Positions 1 to 9,353 of a stretch of DNA of 57,400 nucleotides are shown piece by piece. The DNA is taken from assembly GCA_902592615.1 (NCBI GenBank), contig CACJFI010000009.1, positions 1-57,400 on the forward strand, given 5' to 3'. The position numbers were made by a program, and so were the translations under genes. Position 1 is the stretch's first letter; each line of letters begins with the position of its first letter. The stretch is from an uncultured SAR116 cluster alpha proteobacterium (GTDB lineage Bacteria; Pseudomonadota; Alphaproteobacteria; Puniceispirillales; Marisalimonadaceae). The notes under the pieces were generated by a model. The model searched no databases. It worked only from the letters and a program-made list of their open reading frames with translations, and was not told the origin of the DNA.

Positions 1-2508
1 TTCTTTTATGGTTTGTGGTATTTTGGAAAAGATCTTCCAGATTATAAAGAATTGTCAAAGTATAATCCAAACGTTGTAACAAGAATTCATGCTGGAAACG
101 GTGCCTTATTAGCAGAATTTGCTACTCAAAAAAGAGTTTTTGTTCCAATAAATGTTATTCCTAAAAAAGTGATAAATGCTTTTATTTCAGCAGAAGACAA
201 GCATTTTTATGATCATTTTGGTGTTGATCTGAAGGCTTCATTAAGAGCATTGATTACTAATTTAAAAAATATTGGTACTGCTAAAAGATTAATTGGTGCC
301 TCAACAATCACCCAACAAGTTGCAAAAAACTTTCTTCTCTCATCAGAAGTATCATATGAAAGAAAAATTAAAGAAGCTATTTTAGCAATTCGAATTGAAA
401 GAGCATTCTCAAAAAATGAAATCCTAGAATTGTATTTAAATGAAATTTATTTAGGTTTTAAATCCTATGGAATTGCTGCAGCAGCTCTAAATTATTTTGA
501 TAAAAGTTTAGATAATCTTGATTTGTCTGAGGTAGCTTTTTTAGCAGCTTTACCTAAAGCTCCTAACAACTACAATCCGATTTATAGAAATAAACAGGCT
601 ATTTTGAGACGAAATTGGGTATTGTTGCAAATGACTAAAAATGGATTTATTGAAGATAATATTAGAGAAATTGAGAGTAAAAAATTGATCAATATTCGTA
701 AATCTAGTGGGATAGATCAAGGATATGCTCCATATTTTACAGAAGAAGTTAGAAAAATACTTGTAAAAAATAAAAATATTGGATCAAAATTATACACAAA
801 TGGATATTCAGTTAGAACAACAGTTGATCCCTCTATTCAAATTAAAGCAGAAGAAGCACTAATTGAAGGATTAGAAAAGCTAGATAAAAGGCAAGGTTGG
901 AGGGGACCAATTAGTAATTTTTATTCGTCAGACTTAACAAACGAGGAATTATTTAAATATTTACAAGATGTTCAAAAACAACTCCCCAAAAAAAGAAATG
1001 CCGCAATTGTTACCAAAGTATCTAGAAATTTTATTGATGTGTTGCTCAATGAAGGAAAGAAAGTAAAAATAGAGTTTAAAAATGCTTCTTGGGTAAGACC
1101 ACAGACGATAAAAAAAGATGATAAAAATCGCTTAAATATTCACCTTGGTAAAAAATATAAGAACTTCGAACAATTTATTTCTAATGGAGATATAGTTGTA
1201 GTTAAAAAAAACAAAAATAAAAATATGATATATTATTCCCTTTCACAAATACCAAATGTAAATGGTGCTATTGTTGCAATAGACCCTAACACTGGTAGAG
1301 TTTTAGCAATGAGTGGGGGATATAATTTTAAAAATAGTGAGTTTAATAGAGCAACTCAAGCTAAAAGACAACCAGGATCTGCTTTTAAACCTTTCGTATA
1401 TTTAGCAGGTTTAGAAAGAAATTATAAACCAACTGATTTAATCCTAGATGCCGCACTAGCGTATGATCAATGCTCTGGTTGTAAAAAATGGAAACCTGCA
1501 AATTATACAAAGAAATTTTATGGTCCAAGTCCAATGAGGCTGGGAATTGAAAAATCTAGAAACTTAATGACGGCACGATTAGCTATCAAATTAATAGAAG
1601 AAGAAGAAATTATAAAAAATTATATAAAAATGGGCCATACCAATAAAATTATTGCGGAGAAACTTAATAAAGATATTTCTAATGTAGACTTTATAATAAA
1701 TAACATTGCAAAAAAACAAATCGACGAAAAAAATAAAAATAAAAATGTTATCCAAGAATATGCAGCTAAATTTGGAATAAGTAAAAATTTACCTCCATTT
1801 TTATCAATGTCTTTAGGTGCTGGTGAGACAGATTTACTTAGTATAACGAACGCATATGGCATGATAGTTAATGGTGGTAAAAAGATAACACCAACATTAA
1901 TTGACCGTGTCCAAGATAGAAGAGGTACTACTATTTTTAGGCATGATGAAAGAGAATGCAAGAATTGTAATGGAAGTAATTCTAATGCTTCTGATATCCC
2001 CTTGCTAGCAACAAAAGATTCAAGAGAAAAAATTATTTCTTCATCCTCTGCCTATCAGATGGTGTCAATGTTACAAGGTGCAATCAAAAGAGGAACAGGT
2101 ATTGTAATTAATTCTTTAGGAAGGAACTTAGCAGGTAAAACAGGAACAACAAACGCAAATACTGATGCTTGGTTTGTTGGGTTCTCAAGTGATTTAGTTG
2201 CTGGTATTTTTGTTGGTTTTGATGATCCGCGACCACTTGGTTACAAAGAAACTGGTAGTTCAGTGGCAGCTCCGATATTTAAAGATTTCATGGGAAAAGT
2301 GCTTGATAAGACCCCTGATTTACCTTTTAGAAGACCTGCTGGTATAAAACTTATATCTGTTAATCCTAAAACAGGATTTAAAGCTAACTCAAAACAAAAA
2401 GGATCTATACTAGAAGCTTTCAAACCTGGACAACTTCCAAATTTTAAATATGATAAAAAAGAATTAGATATAAAAAACAATCAAAAAAATTTATCTCCTT
2501 TGTATTAA
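1..2508 (+). CDS. mrcA: Penicillin-binding protein 1A (5' truncated by window edge)
   Basis: Bifunctional class A PBP that polymerises lipid II (GT51 domain) and cross-links peptidoglycan (transpeptidase domain) on the periplasmic side of the inner membrane. The reading frame is open to base 1, so the N-terminal cytoplasmic and membrane segment lies outside the window; the TTG at 13 is just an internal Leu codon. The GT51 signature SAEDKHFYDHFGVD is near 187. The transpeptidase shows SxxK (PGSAFKPF, near 1372), SRN (near 1554) and KTG (GKTGTT, near 2132). Compared with ordinary PBP1A there is about 47 extra residues (1609-1749) between the SRN motif and the EYAAKFGI segment, with a helix-turn-helix-like pattern (see findings). 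prfB follows 20 bases downstream, a common alphaproteobacterial arrangement. Identity is firm. Confidence 0.95.
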   Translation, partial: FFYGLWYFGKDLPDYKELSKYNPNVVTRIHAGNGALLAEFATQKRVFVPINVIPKKVINAFISAEDKHFYDHFGVDLKASLRALITNLKNIGTAKRLIGASTITQQVAKNFLLSSEVSYERKIKEAILAIRIERAFSKNEILELYLNEIYLGFKSYGIAAAALNYFDKSLDNLDLSEVAFLAALPKAPNNYNPIYRNKQAILRRNWVLLQMTKNGFIEDNIREIESKKLINIRKSSGIDQGYAPYFTEEVRKILVKNKNIGSKLYTNGYSVRTTVDPSIQIKAEEALIEGLEKLDKRQGWRGPISNFYSSDLTNEELFKYLQDVQKQLPKKRNAAIVTKVSRNFIDVLLNEGKKVKIEFKNASWVRPQTIKKDDKNRLNIHLGKKYKNFEQFISNGDIVVVKKNKNKNMIYYSLSQIPNVNGAIVAIDPNTGRVLAMSGGYNFKNSEFNRATQAKRQPGSAFKPFVYLAGLERNYKPTDLILDAALAYDQCSGCKKWKPANYTKKFYGPSPMRLGIEKSRNLMTARLAIKLIEEEEIIKNYIKMGHTNKIIAEKLNKDISNVDFIINNIAKKQIDEKNKNKNVIQEYAAKFGISKNLPPFLSMSLGAGETDLLSITNAYGMIVNGGKKITPTLIDRVQDRRGTTIFRHDERECKNCNGSNSNASDIPLLATKDSREKIISSSSAYQMVSMLQGAIKRGTGIVINSLGRNLAGKTGTTNANTDAWFVGFSSDLVAGIFVGFDDPRPLGYKETGSSVAAPIFKDFMGKVLDKTPDLPFRRPAGIKLISVNPKTGFKANSKQKGSILEAFKPGQLPNFKYDKKELDIKNNQKNLSPLY

Positions 2509-2528
2509 AATTTTTTAGTTTTTAACTT

Positions 2529-3635
2529 ATGCAAGCAGAAATTGAAATAAAATTTAATAATATTGAGTATGCAATTAATATTTTAAAGAAACATATTAAT
2601 TGGGAAAACTCACTTAATCGTGTTAGAGAATTTAATAACTTGGTTGAATCAAGTCATTTTTGGGATGATATCGTGAAAGCCAAATCAATCATGAAAGAAA
2701 AAAAGCAACTCGAAAAAACTATTGATCAGATTAAATATGTTGAAATTGAAAAAGAGAATTTATTTGAACTAATTCAATTAGCAGAAGAAGAAAAAGATTA
2801 CACTTTAATCAAAGAAACTATCGAACAAATAGAAAGTTTAGTCAAAACTTGCAATAAGCTTCAGTTAGAAAGTTTGTTATCTGGTGAAGCTGACGCAAAT
2901 AATTGTTATATAGAAATACATGCCGGAGCAGGAGGAACTGAAGCTCAAGATTGGGCACTAATGCTTCAAAGAATGTATACAAGATGGTCTGAAAAAAGAG
3001 GTTTTGAAGTATCCGACATAGAAGAAAGCACAGGAGATGAAGCAGGTATAAAGTCATGTACATTATTTCTAGAGGGTTATAATGCATATGGATGGGGAAA
3101 AACAGAATCTGGTGTTCACAGATTAGTACGTATTTCTCCATTTGATTCATCTTCTAGAAGACATACAAGCTTTGCTTCAGTATGGGTTTATCCTGAAATT
3201 AATGAGGAAATAGATATAGAAATAGAAGATAAAGATCTTCGAATTGACACATATAGAGCATCTGGCGCTGGTGGTCAGCATGTAAATAAAACAGACTCAG
3301 CTATAAGAATAACACATTTACCTACTAATACTGTTGTTCAATGTCAAAATGATAGGTCACAACATAGAAACAAGGCTCAAGCGATGTTAATGCTCAAAGC
3401 AAAATTATATGAAATAGAATTAAAAAAAAGAGAAGATGCTAACCATCAAAACAATGTTGAAAAAGGTGAAATTGGGTGGGGTAGTCAAATTAGATCTTAT
3501 GTGCTACATCCATATCAAATGGTTAAAGATCTTCGAACAAACGTTGAGGTAGGAAATACTCAATCTGTGTTAGATGGAGATATTGATATCTTTATTGAGT
3601 CAGCTCTAGCGTTTAAAGTGGGTATGAAAAGATAG
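2529..3635 (+). CDS. prfB: Peptide chain release factor 2
   Basis: Recognises UGA/UAA stop codons and triggers peptidyl-tRNA hydrolysis on the ribosome. The 368-residue product has the RF2-specific SPF tripeptide (residues 203-205) and the universal GGQ motif (248-250, in GAGGQHVNKT). Its length matches E. coli RF2. The frame is continuous from the ATG: the autoregulatory +1 frameshift site of E. coli prfB (an in-frame UGA around codon 26) is absent, so this gene is probably not controlled by programmed frameshifting. It probably shares a transcript with mrcA, given the 20-base gap. It is followed convergently, 4 bases away, by the peroxiredoxin gene. Confidence 0.96.
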   Translation: MQAEIEIKFNNIEYAINILKKHINWENSLNRVREFNNLVESSHFWDDIVKAKSIMKEKKQLEKTIDQIKYVEIEKENLFELIQLAEEEKDYTLIKETIEQIESLVKTCNKLQLESLLSGEADANNCYIEIHAGAGGTEAQDWALMLQRMYTRWSEKRGFEVSDIEESTGDEAGIKSCTLFLEGYNAYGWGKTESGVHRLVRISPFDSSSRRHTSFASVWVYPEINEEIDIEIEDKDLRIDTYRASGAGGQHVNKTDSAIRITHLPTNTVVQCQNDRSQHRNKAQAMLMLKAKLYEIELKKREDANHQNNVEKGEIGWGSQIRSYVLHPYQMVKDLRTNVEVGNTQSVLDGDIDIFIESALAFKVGMKR

Positions 3636-3639
3636 AGTT

Positions 3640-4104
3640 TTATATATGTATTTTTTCAACAGCCGCTAGCACTTCTTCAGCGTGACCAGGTACTTTTACC
3701 TTCTCCCAAACATTTTTTATAATACCTTTTTCATTACACAAAAAGGTAGCCCTTTGAATTCCCATATACTTTCTACCATACATAGATTTCTCAACCCAAA
3801 CACCAAACTGTTCACAAACATTATTTTCAAAATCAGCACCAAGCTCGCAAGTAAGATTATATTTTTCTCTAAATTTACCCTGTTTTTTTATATTATCTTT
3901 TGAAATTCCAATAACAATGCAATTCAATTGGGTAAACTTTTCTTGAAGATTTGTAAATGCAATGGATTCTGCTGTACAGCCAGAAGTGTCAGCTCTAGGG
4001 AAAAAGAATACGATTATATTCTTTCCAATATGATTTGATACTTTAAATTCACCTTTGTCAGTTAATATTTCAAAATTAGGCATTTTATCATTTATTTTTA
4101 ACAT
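3640..4104 (-). CDS. bcp: Thiol peroxidase of the Bcp/PrxQ family
   Basis: A peroxiredoxin that reduces hydrogen peroxide and organic hydroperoxides in the cytoplasm. The 154-residue protein has a thioredoxin-like fold with the peroxidatic cysteine in the motif ADTSGCTAES (Cys43). Many Bcp proteins have a resolving Cys five residues later; here that position is not Cys (SGCTAESIAF), so it is either of the subgroup with a distant resolving Cys (Cys62, 86, 97 and 123 are candidates) or 1-Cys-like. The C-terminal WEKVKVPGHAEEVL segment is typical of the family. It is convergent with prfB and divergent from the AsmA-like gene. Confidence 0.92.
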   Translation of the reverse strand: MLKINDKMPNFEILTDKGEFKVSNHIGKNIIVFFFPRADTSGCTAESIAFTNLQEKFTQLNCIVIGISKDNIKKQGKFREKYNLTCELGADFENNVCEQFGVWVEKSMYGRKYMGIQRATFLCNEKGIIKNVWEKVKVPGHAEEVLAAVEKIHI

Positions 4105-4201
4105 GAATAATCTTTCTTATAATTAGGATTAATTTAGTTATTAAGTTATATTATGAAAATAATTTATCAACTACCATTTAATAATGAGAGATTATGGGAA
4201 A

Positions 4202-7200
4202 ATGAAAAAATTTTTTTTGATATCATTTTTTATATTCAGTCTATTTATTTTTGGATCTATATCGACATTATTTATTTATCCTGAGCGAACACAAAATTTT
4301 ATTGTAGAGACACTGAATTTAAAAAATTTTTTAAATAAAAAAATAAAAATTTTCATTTCAAGTAAAATAAATGACCGAAATATAGATGTTGAAATAGAAA
4401 CAATAAAACTTTTGAAACCTCATTGGCCAAATATTGCTAAAATTGAATTACATGATGTTAATATTTATTCTTTTGACCAAAAAAAGAGTTCAAAAATTAG
4501 GTTGATAGAATTAGGATTTTCTTATGATAAACTTTTTGCAAATTTATTACTTAATGACAATGACACTCAGATAAGTTATGTAAAATTTCAAGATTTGACA
4601 TTAAATGCAAGAATTGAAAAAGAACAATTATCACTTGGTCCTTTATTAAAAGTCTTTTCATTAATTAACCAAAATAATTTTCAACTTAATACTTCTTTAA
4701 GAAAAATTTTTGAGAGCAAAATTATAATTGGAAATATAGATTTTTTATTAACAAATAATAAAAACATTCGTAAAGAAAAGGTTTTAGAAATAAAGTGTGA
4801 AAACGTTATAATTTCAGAACTAATTCAGAAATCTAGAAACTTAAACATGGATTGTAACAAAGGAAAAAATAATCTGTTTTCACTTAAAGCAAACTTTTTT
4901 GGAGAATTTAATAACTTTAGTGGTAAAATACAAAATATTAATTCCAATTTGTTATTGGATTATTGGTTAAATGAAAATTTTAATTTTTTAAAAACAGGAT
5001 TTCATTGTCAATTAAATGGAAGTTATAGTATTAAAACTAAAAAAGATTTTAGTATAGAAAGCGTTAATTTTGTTTCTGATGAATCAATTTTGACTTTAAA
5101 AAAAATTGAAGAAGAAAAAAGTTTAAAAACAAATCTAAGTGGTTTATTATCTTGGGATAAGAGAACAAATCTGTTTCGGTTTACTGATTTATTTCTAGGT
5201 AAGCAATTTCTTGCATCTGGTGAGATTGACTTGGTATCCCAGAGAGGATATACGAATTTTCTATCACAAAATATCTTAGTTGAGGACACAAAAAATTATA
5301 TTAATGAACTTTTTACTTTTTATCGTTTTCCTTTAGAAATAAATTTTAGTAAAATTTCAAATAAGTTTAGAGATGGCAACCTTAAAAACCTGAGCATTAT
5401 CGTAAAATTCTCTTTGTTTGAAAAATTTGTAATAGAAGAAATTACTGGATCATCAGTCTTTAGTAATACTAGATTTCAACATAATGACGAAATTTTTAAT
5501 AAATTATTTAGCACCATTTCAGGTGATTTTAATTTTAAAGTTAAACCTCAAGAGTTTGATGATAATTTCATGAACATAAATTTAACTGCAACTAGTGGCA
5601 TTATATTTATAAATAATAATATTCAATATAAATTTAGAAAAGCAATAATAAGTGGTCGATTTTATAATAATAATTTTTTAATTTCCAAAGCAGATTTCTT
5701 TAAGAATTCAGACGTAGAGTATACATTTAATGATGTTGTGATTGGTAAAGAAGATATATATATAGCAAGAGCAAAATACATAAAAGAAAACAAAGTACAA
5801 TATATTTTTAGCAACACAATTATAAAGAACATGTATGTTACTAAAAGTATTTTAAAAATAAAAAATAATAAAGAGTTAGCAAGATATATAAAAAGTAAAT
5901 TTGATATCGAATTGATTGGTAATATAGATTTAGATATTTTTCTTACAGGGGATCTTGATAATTTAAACTTAGATTTAAAGTTGAATTCTAATTTAAAAAA
6001 TTCATATCTTAAAATAGATTATTTAGATTTAATTAAGAAAAAAAATGTTGCATCTTCCATTAAAACTGAAATATCAATGATTGGAGGTGAGATTGTTTTT
6101 TTTAAAAATACACACATAAGTATTGATAATAAAACTTATAAGATAGGTCTTATTGATTTTAACAATAAAGATATAAATAAATTTTTATTTAAAAATTTAG
6201 AAACACCTAACATAAATATAGATAAGATTATTTTATCGAAAAACGGTGATAAATTAAATATACAGGCTACTGGTAAAAAAATTGACTTATCTACTCTTAA
6301 TGAAAATTTAAAAAATAAAACTAATTTCAATAAAAATATAAGTGTTGATTTAACTTCAGATTTAATAATATTAAATCCTAAAATATCTTTAACTGGTAAT
6401 TTGAAAGGAGAAATAAAAGGTTCTTCATTTAATTCTTTAGCTTATGGTAAAATGTCATTAGGAGGATCCTCCTTACTTGATAATGGTGAATTTAAAATAC
6501 TTGTAGATAATAAAGTTTCTAAATTAGAAGGTTTAGGATTAATAGGAGGGGCAGAAACAAAAATTAATTTAGAAAAACATGTTAATAGTTTTCCAACTTT
6601 AGAGTTTGATACTTCTAATGGAGGAAAGCTTCTAAGTGGTCTTGGTTTTACAAAAAATATAAAAAGTGGTGATATGAAAATTCATGTAAATTTTTTAAAT
6701 GATGACTATGATCACTATGAAGGGCAAATAAAATCGAAAAGGTTTAGTATAATAAATGCGCCTGGGATAATTAATTCTCTTTCTGTTTTAAGCTTTGCAG
6801 GGATTGGATCAATAATTTCTGGTGAAGGAGTTTTTTTTGATAAAGGAGAGGTAAATATCAATTTTAAAAACAAGAATTTTAATTTTGATAAACTTTATTT
6901 AACAAGTCAATCACTAGGAATAGCTGCTAGAGGAAACTTAAACTTAAACCAAAACTCAATTCACATGATAGGTTCAGTTGCTCCAATTAAGTTAATATCA
7001 AAAATATTAAGTATAGTACCTGCTGTTGGTGAATTATTAACAGGGTTAAAAAAAGAGGGATTGTTTGCAGGGCAATTCAATATGCAAGGTCTGATTGAAA
7101 ACCCAGAAATCAAATTAAATACAATGTCATTTGCTCCAGGAATTTTGAGAGATCTGTTTTCGGAGAATTGGTTTGATAACAAAAATTTTTTTTTAAACAA

Positions 7201-7213
7201 TACTATAGATTGA
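4202..7213 (+). CDS. Large AsmA-like / DUF3971-type envelope protein
   Basis: A protein of about 1,000 residues with one N-terminal hydrophobic signal anchor (KKFFLISFFIFSLFIFGSIS) and a long beta-rich, low-complexity Asn/Lys/Ile-rich periplasmic body. The C-terminal 250 residues (from about GGAETKINLEKH to the FAPGILRDLF end) resemble the AsmA-like C-terminal domain of the YhdP/TamB/AsmA group. These are thought to be bridge-like proteins that move phospholipid between inner and outer membranes; that role is inferred from the family. An ATG at 4184 gives six more residues, but 4202 puts the basic residues directly before the membrane anchor; neither start has a convincing ribosome binding site. 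The gene ends one base before the convergent tyrS stop. Confidence 0.8.
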   Translation: MKKFFLISFFIFSLFIFGSISTLFIYPERTQNFIVETLNLKNFLNKKIKIFISSKINDRNIDVEIETIKLLKPHWPNIAKIELHDVNIYSFDQKKSSKIRLIELGFSYDKLFANLLLNDNDTQISYVKFQDLTLNARIEKEQLSLGPLLKVFSLINQNNFQLNTSLRKIFESKIIIGNIDFLLTNNKNIRKEKVLEIKCENVIISELIQKSRNLNMDCNKGKNNLFSLKANFFGEFNNFSGKIQNINSNLLLDYWLNENFNFLKTGFHCQLNGSYSIKTKKDFSIESVNFVSDESILTLKKIEEEKSLKTNLSGLLSWDKRTNLFRFTDLFLGKQFLASGEIDLVSQRGYTNFLSQNILVEDTKNYINELFTFYRFPLEINFSKISNKFRDGNLKNLSIIVKFSLFEKFVIEEITGSSVFSNTRFQHNDEIFNKLFSTISGDFNFKVKPQEFDDNFMNINLTATSGIIFINNNIQYKFRKAIISGRFYNNNFLISKADFFKNSDVEYTFNDVVIGKEDIYIARAKYIKENKVQYIFSNTIIKNMYVTKSILKIKNNKELARYIKSKFDIELIGNIDLDIFLTGDLDNLNLDLKLNSNLKNSYLKIDYLDLIKKKNVASSIKTEISMIGGEIVFFKNTHISIDNKTYKIGLIDFNNKDINKFLFKNLETPNINIDKIILSKNGDKLNIQATGKKIDLSTLNENLKNKTNFNKNISVDLTSDLIILNPKISLTGNLKGEIKGSSFNSLAYGKMSLGGSSLLDNGEFKILVDNKVSKLEGLGLIGGAETKINLEKHVNSFPTLEFDTSNGGKLLSGLGFTKNIKSGDMKIHVNFLNDDYDHYEGQIKSKRFSIINAPGIINSLSVLSFAGIGSIISGEGVFFDKGEVNINFKNKNFNFDKLYLTSQSLGIAARGNLNLNQNSIHMIGSVAPIKLISKILSIVPAVGELLTGLKKEGLFAGQFNMQGLIENPEIKLNTMSFAPGILRDLFSENWFDNKNFFLNNTID

Positions 7214-8467
7214 TTACCTTAAAATAAGCAAACCATGTTTTTTTTTGCCAGATGAAATTTTTACTTTTCCATTTCTATAATCTTTAGAAGATAAAGTATA
7301 ATTTTCGTTATTAACAACAACATCATTAATTTTGGCTCCATTAGCTCTAATTAATCTTCTTGCTTCACCATTAGTATTCAAAAATTTAAGCATTTTCAAA
7401 GCATCAATTAATTTTATGTCACTGTCAGATACTTTTACACTTGGTAAATTATCGTCTGTATAAGACTTATTAAATAAGTTTGCGGATGATGAAGAAATAT
7501 TCTTAGCAGCTTTTACGCTTCTGCATAACTTCGTTACTTCGTTTGCTAATATTATTTTAGCTTCATTAATCTCAGCACCTTTTAATTTTTTTAGTTTGTT
7601 TATCTCTGATATAGGAAGTTCAGTAAATAATTTTAAAAATTTAATTACATCCAGGTCCTCTGTGTTTCTCCAATATTGCCAAAAATCCCAATCAGACAAT
7701 TGATCACTATTTAACCAAACAGCTCCGTCAGCTGTTTTTCCCATTTTTGTTCCACTGCTAGTCGTTAGAAGTGGAGAAGTTAAACCATAAGCTTGCTTCG
7801 AAGTAGATTTTCTTATTAAATCTAAGCCTGTAACAATATTTCCCCATTGATCAGAACCTCCCATTTGTATTTTGCAGTTATAATTTTTATAAAGTTGCAA
7901 AAAATCAAAAGCTTGTAAAAGTGAATAATTAAATTCAAGAAAAGACAAATTTTGTTCTCTTTCAAGTCTAAGCTTTACACTTTCTAGATTGATGAGTTTA
8001 TTTACTGAAAAATATGATCCATAATCTCTTAAGAAAGTTATATAGTTTAGATCTTCTAACCAATCTTCATTATCTACAATAATCGCATCACTGTCATGAG
8101 CACCAAATTTTAAGAATTTTTCAAAAATGGTTCTAATATTATCTTTATTGAATCTTATTTTTTCTGAGGAAAGTAGAGGTCGTGCACTATCTTTACCTGA
8201 GGGATCTCCAATTTTTGTTGTACCTCCACCCATAAGAACTATTGGTTTATTTCCCGTTTTTTGAAACCAACGTAACATCATTATTTGAATTAGAGATCCA
8301 ACGTGCAATGATGGAGCAGTACAGTCAAATCCAATATATCCAACTATAGGACTAGTTATCATTTGTTTTTCAAGATTTTCTTTATCAGTGATTTGATGAA
8401 CGAAACCCCTTTCTTTCATAATATTTATAAAATCAGAATTATTCATTTTACTCATTTGTAATCTCAT
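7214..8467 (-). CDS. tyrS: Tyrosyl-tRNA synthetase
   Basis: Charges tRNA-Tyr with tyrosine (class I synthetase, TyrS1 type). The HIGH-equivalent motif is in APSLHVGSL, and the KMSKS-equivalent loop reads GTKMGKT, as in other bacterial TyrS. The tyrosine-binding region FNYSLLQAFDFLQL and GGSDQWGNI are present, and a C-terminal S4-like RNA-binding domain (GEARRLIRANGAKIND) follows. Total length of about 410-417 residues is normal. Start is uncertain: ATGs at 8467, 8455 and 8446 are in frame and none has a clear ribosome binding site; family alignment would allow the shorter ones. It probably shares a transcript with the alpha/beta hydrolase gene 11 bases upstream. Confidence 0.96.
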   Translation of the reverse strand: MRLQMSKMNNSDFINIMKERGFVHQITDKENLEKQMITSPIVGYIGFDCTAPSLHVGSLIQIMMLRWFQKTGNKPIVLMGGGTTKIGDPSGKDSARPLLSSEKIRFNKDNIRTIFEKFLKFGAHDSDAIIVDNEDWLEDLNYITFLRDYGSYFSVNKLINLESVKLRLEREQNLSFLEFNYSLLQAFDFLQLYKNYNCKIQMGGSDQWGNIVTGLDLIRKSTSKQAYGLTSPLLTTSSGTKMGKTADGAVWLNSDQLSDWDFWQYWRNTEDLDVIKFLKLFTELPISEINKLKKLKGAEINEAKIILANEVTKLCRSVKAAKNISSSSANLFNKSYTDDNLPSVKVSDSDIKLIDALKMLKFLNTNGEARRLIRANGAKINDVVVNNENYTLSSKDYRNGKVKISSGKKKHGLLILR

Positions 8468-8478
8468 AAAAAAGTTTT

Positions 8479-9138
8479 TTAAAATTCAATGTATTCCGAG
8501 GCATCTAAAGCATTATTAAGATATTTTTTTATTGAATCTGTTAATTCTTGATCATGATTTGAAAACATATGATTAGCTTCTTTTATAAATTCAACTTCAA
8601 CTTTTATGCCTTTTTGTATAGATATTTTATCTACAAGTCTTTGAATAATTTCAGTTGGAACTCTTTTGTTACTTTCTCCGTGAATAATCAGACCTGACGC
8701 TGGACAAGGTGCTAGAAAAGAAAAATCAAATTTATCAGCGGGAGGTGATACGGCAATAAAACCTACAATTTCTGGCCTTCTCATCATTAATTGCATTCCC
8801 ACCCATGAACCAAAAGAAAATCCAGCTATATATGTATATCTAGAATGAACGTTTTGTGATTGTATCCAGTCTAAAACGGCAGCTGCATCAGCAAGCTCAC
8901 CTTCACCACCTTCGTAAACACCTTCGCTTCTACCAACCCCTCTAAAATTAAAACGTAAAACTGAAAAACCTCTATTTCTAAACTCGTGATACATACCGTA
9001 AATTACTTTATTATTCATACTTCCTCCCTGGGTAGGTTCGGGATGTAATATCAAAGCTATTGGGCTATCATTTGAAGGTCCAGAATTGTATCTACACTCT
9101 ATCCTCCCATGCGGTCCATTTAGAATTACTTCAGGCAT
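8479..9138 (-). CDS. Alpha/beta hydrolase of the COG2945-like type
   Basis: A cytoplasmic serine hydrolase of 219 residues, substrate unknown. The nucleophile elbow is GFSFGS (Ser108), the oxyanion/His region starts LILHPEPTQGGSMNNK, and a catalytic His is likely in EANHMFS near residue 187. The sequence RFNFRGVGRSEG is characteristic of this small hydrolase group, which is widespread in alphaproteobacteria next to tyrS or Fe-S assembly genes. That context fits here, with tyrS just downstream and cysE and a cysteine desulfurase divergently upstream. Ribosome binding is likely from a GGAG-like stretch (TCTGGAGAA on the minus strand) before the ATG. Confidence 0.82.
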   Translation of the reverse strand: MPEVILNGPHGRIECRYNSGPSNDSPIALILHPEPTQGGSMNNKVIYGMYHEFRNRGFSVLRFNFRGVGRSEGVYEGGEGELADAAAVLDWIQSQNVHSRYTYIAGFSFGSWVGMQLMMRRPEIVGFIAVSPPADKFDFSFLAPCPASGLIIHGESNKRVPTEIIQRLVDKISIQKGIKVEVEFIKEANHMFSNHDQELTDSIKKYLNNALDASEYIEF

Positions 9139-9353
9139 TTGTTTTCTCCAGAAAATAAATTAATTTTATAATAGAATAAAAGTCGTAAAACCTGTAATGA
9201 TAATCGTATATAAGTTAATAATTCATCGAATAGTTACTAAATTTAGATCTGTCAATATTAATTAATCACTCAAGTTTATTTACTATTTAAAATTTAAAAT
9301 TACTTTTATTGAATATATAGTATAGAAATAATTAAGTACTTTGGAATGATATA

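Noticed and set aside
13-15. TTG at 13 as the real start of mrcA
   Set aside because: The frame is open to base 1 and the sequence at this point matches the interior of PBP1A just after the membrane anchor; the gene is truncated by the window edge.
1620-1961. Minus-strand open frame of 113 residues inside mrcA
   Set aside because: Lies entirely within the conserved PBP1A coding region, has no recognisable domain, and is best explained as an antisense shadow in AT-rich DNA.
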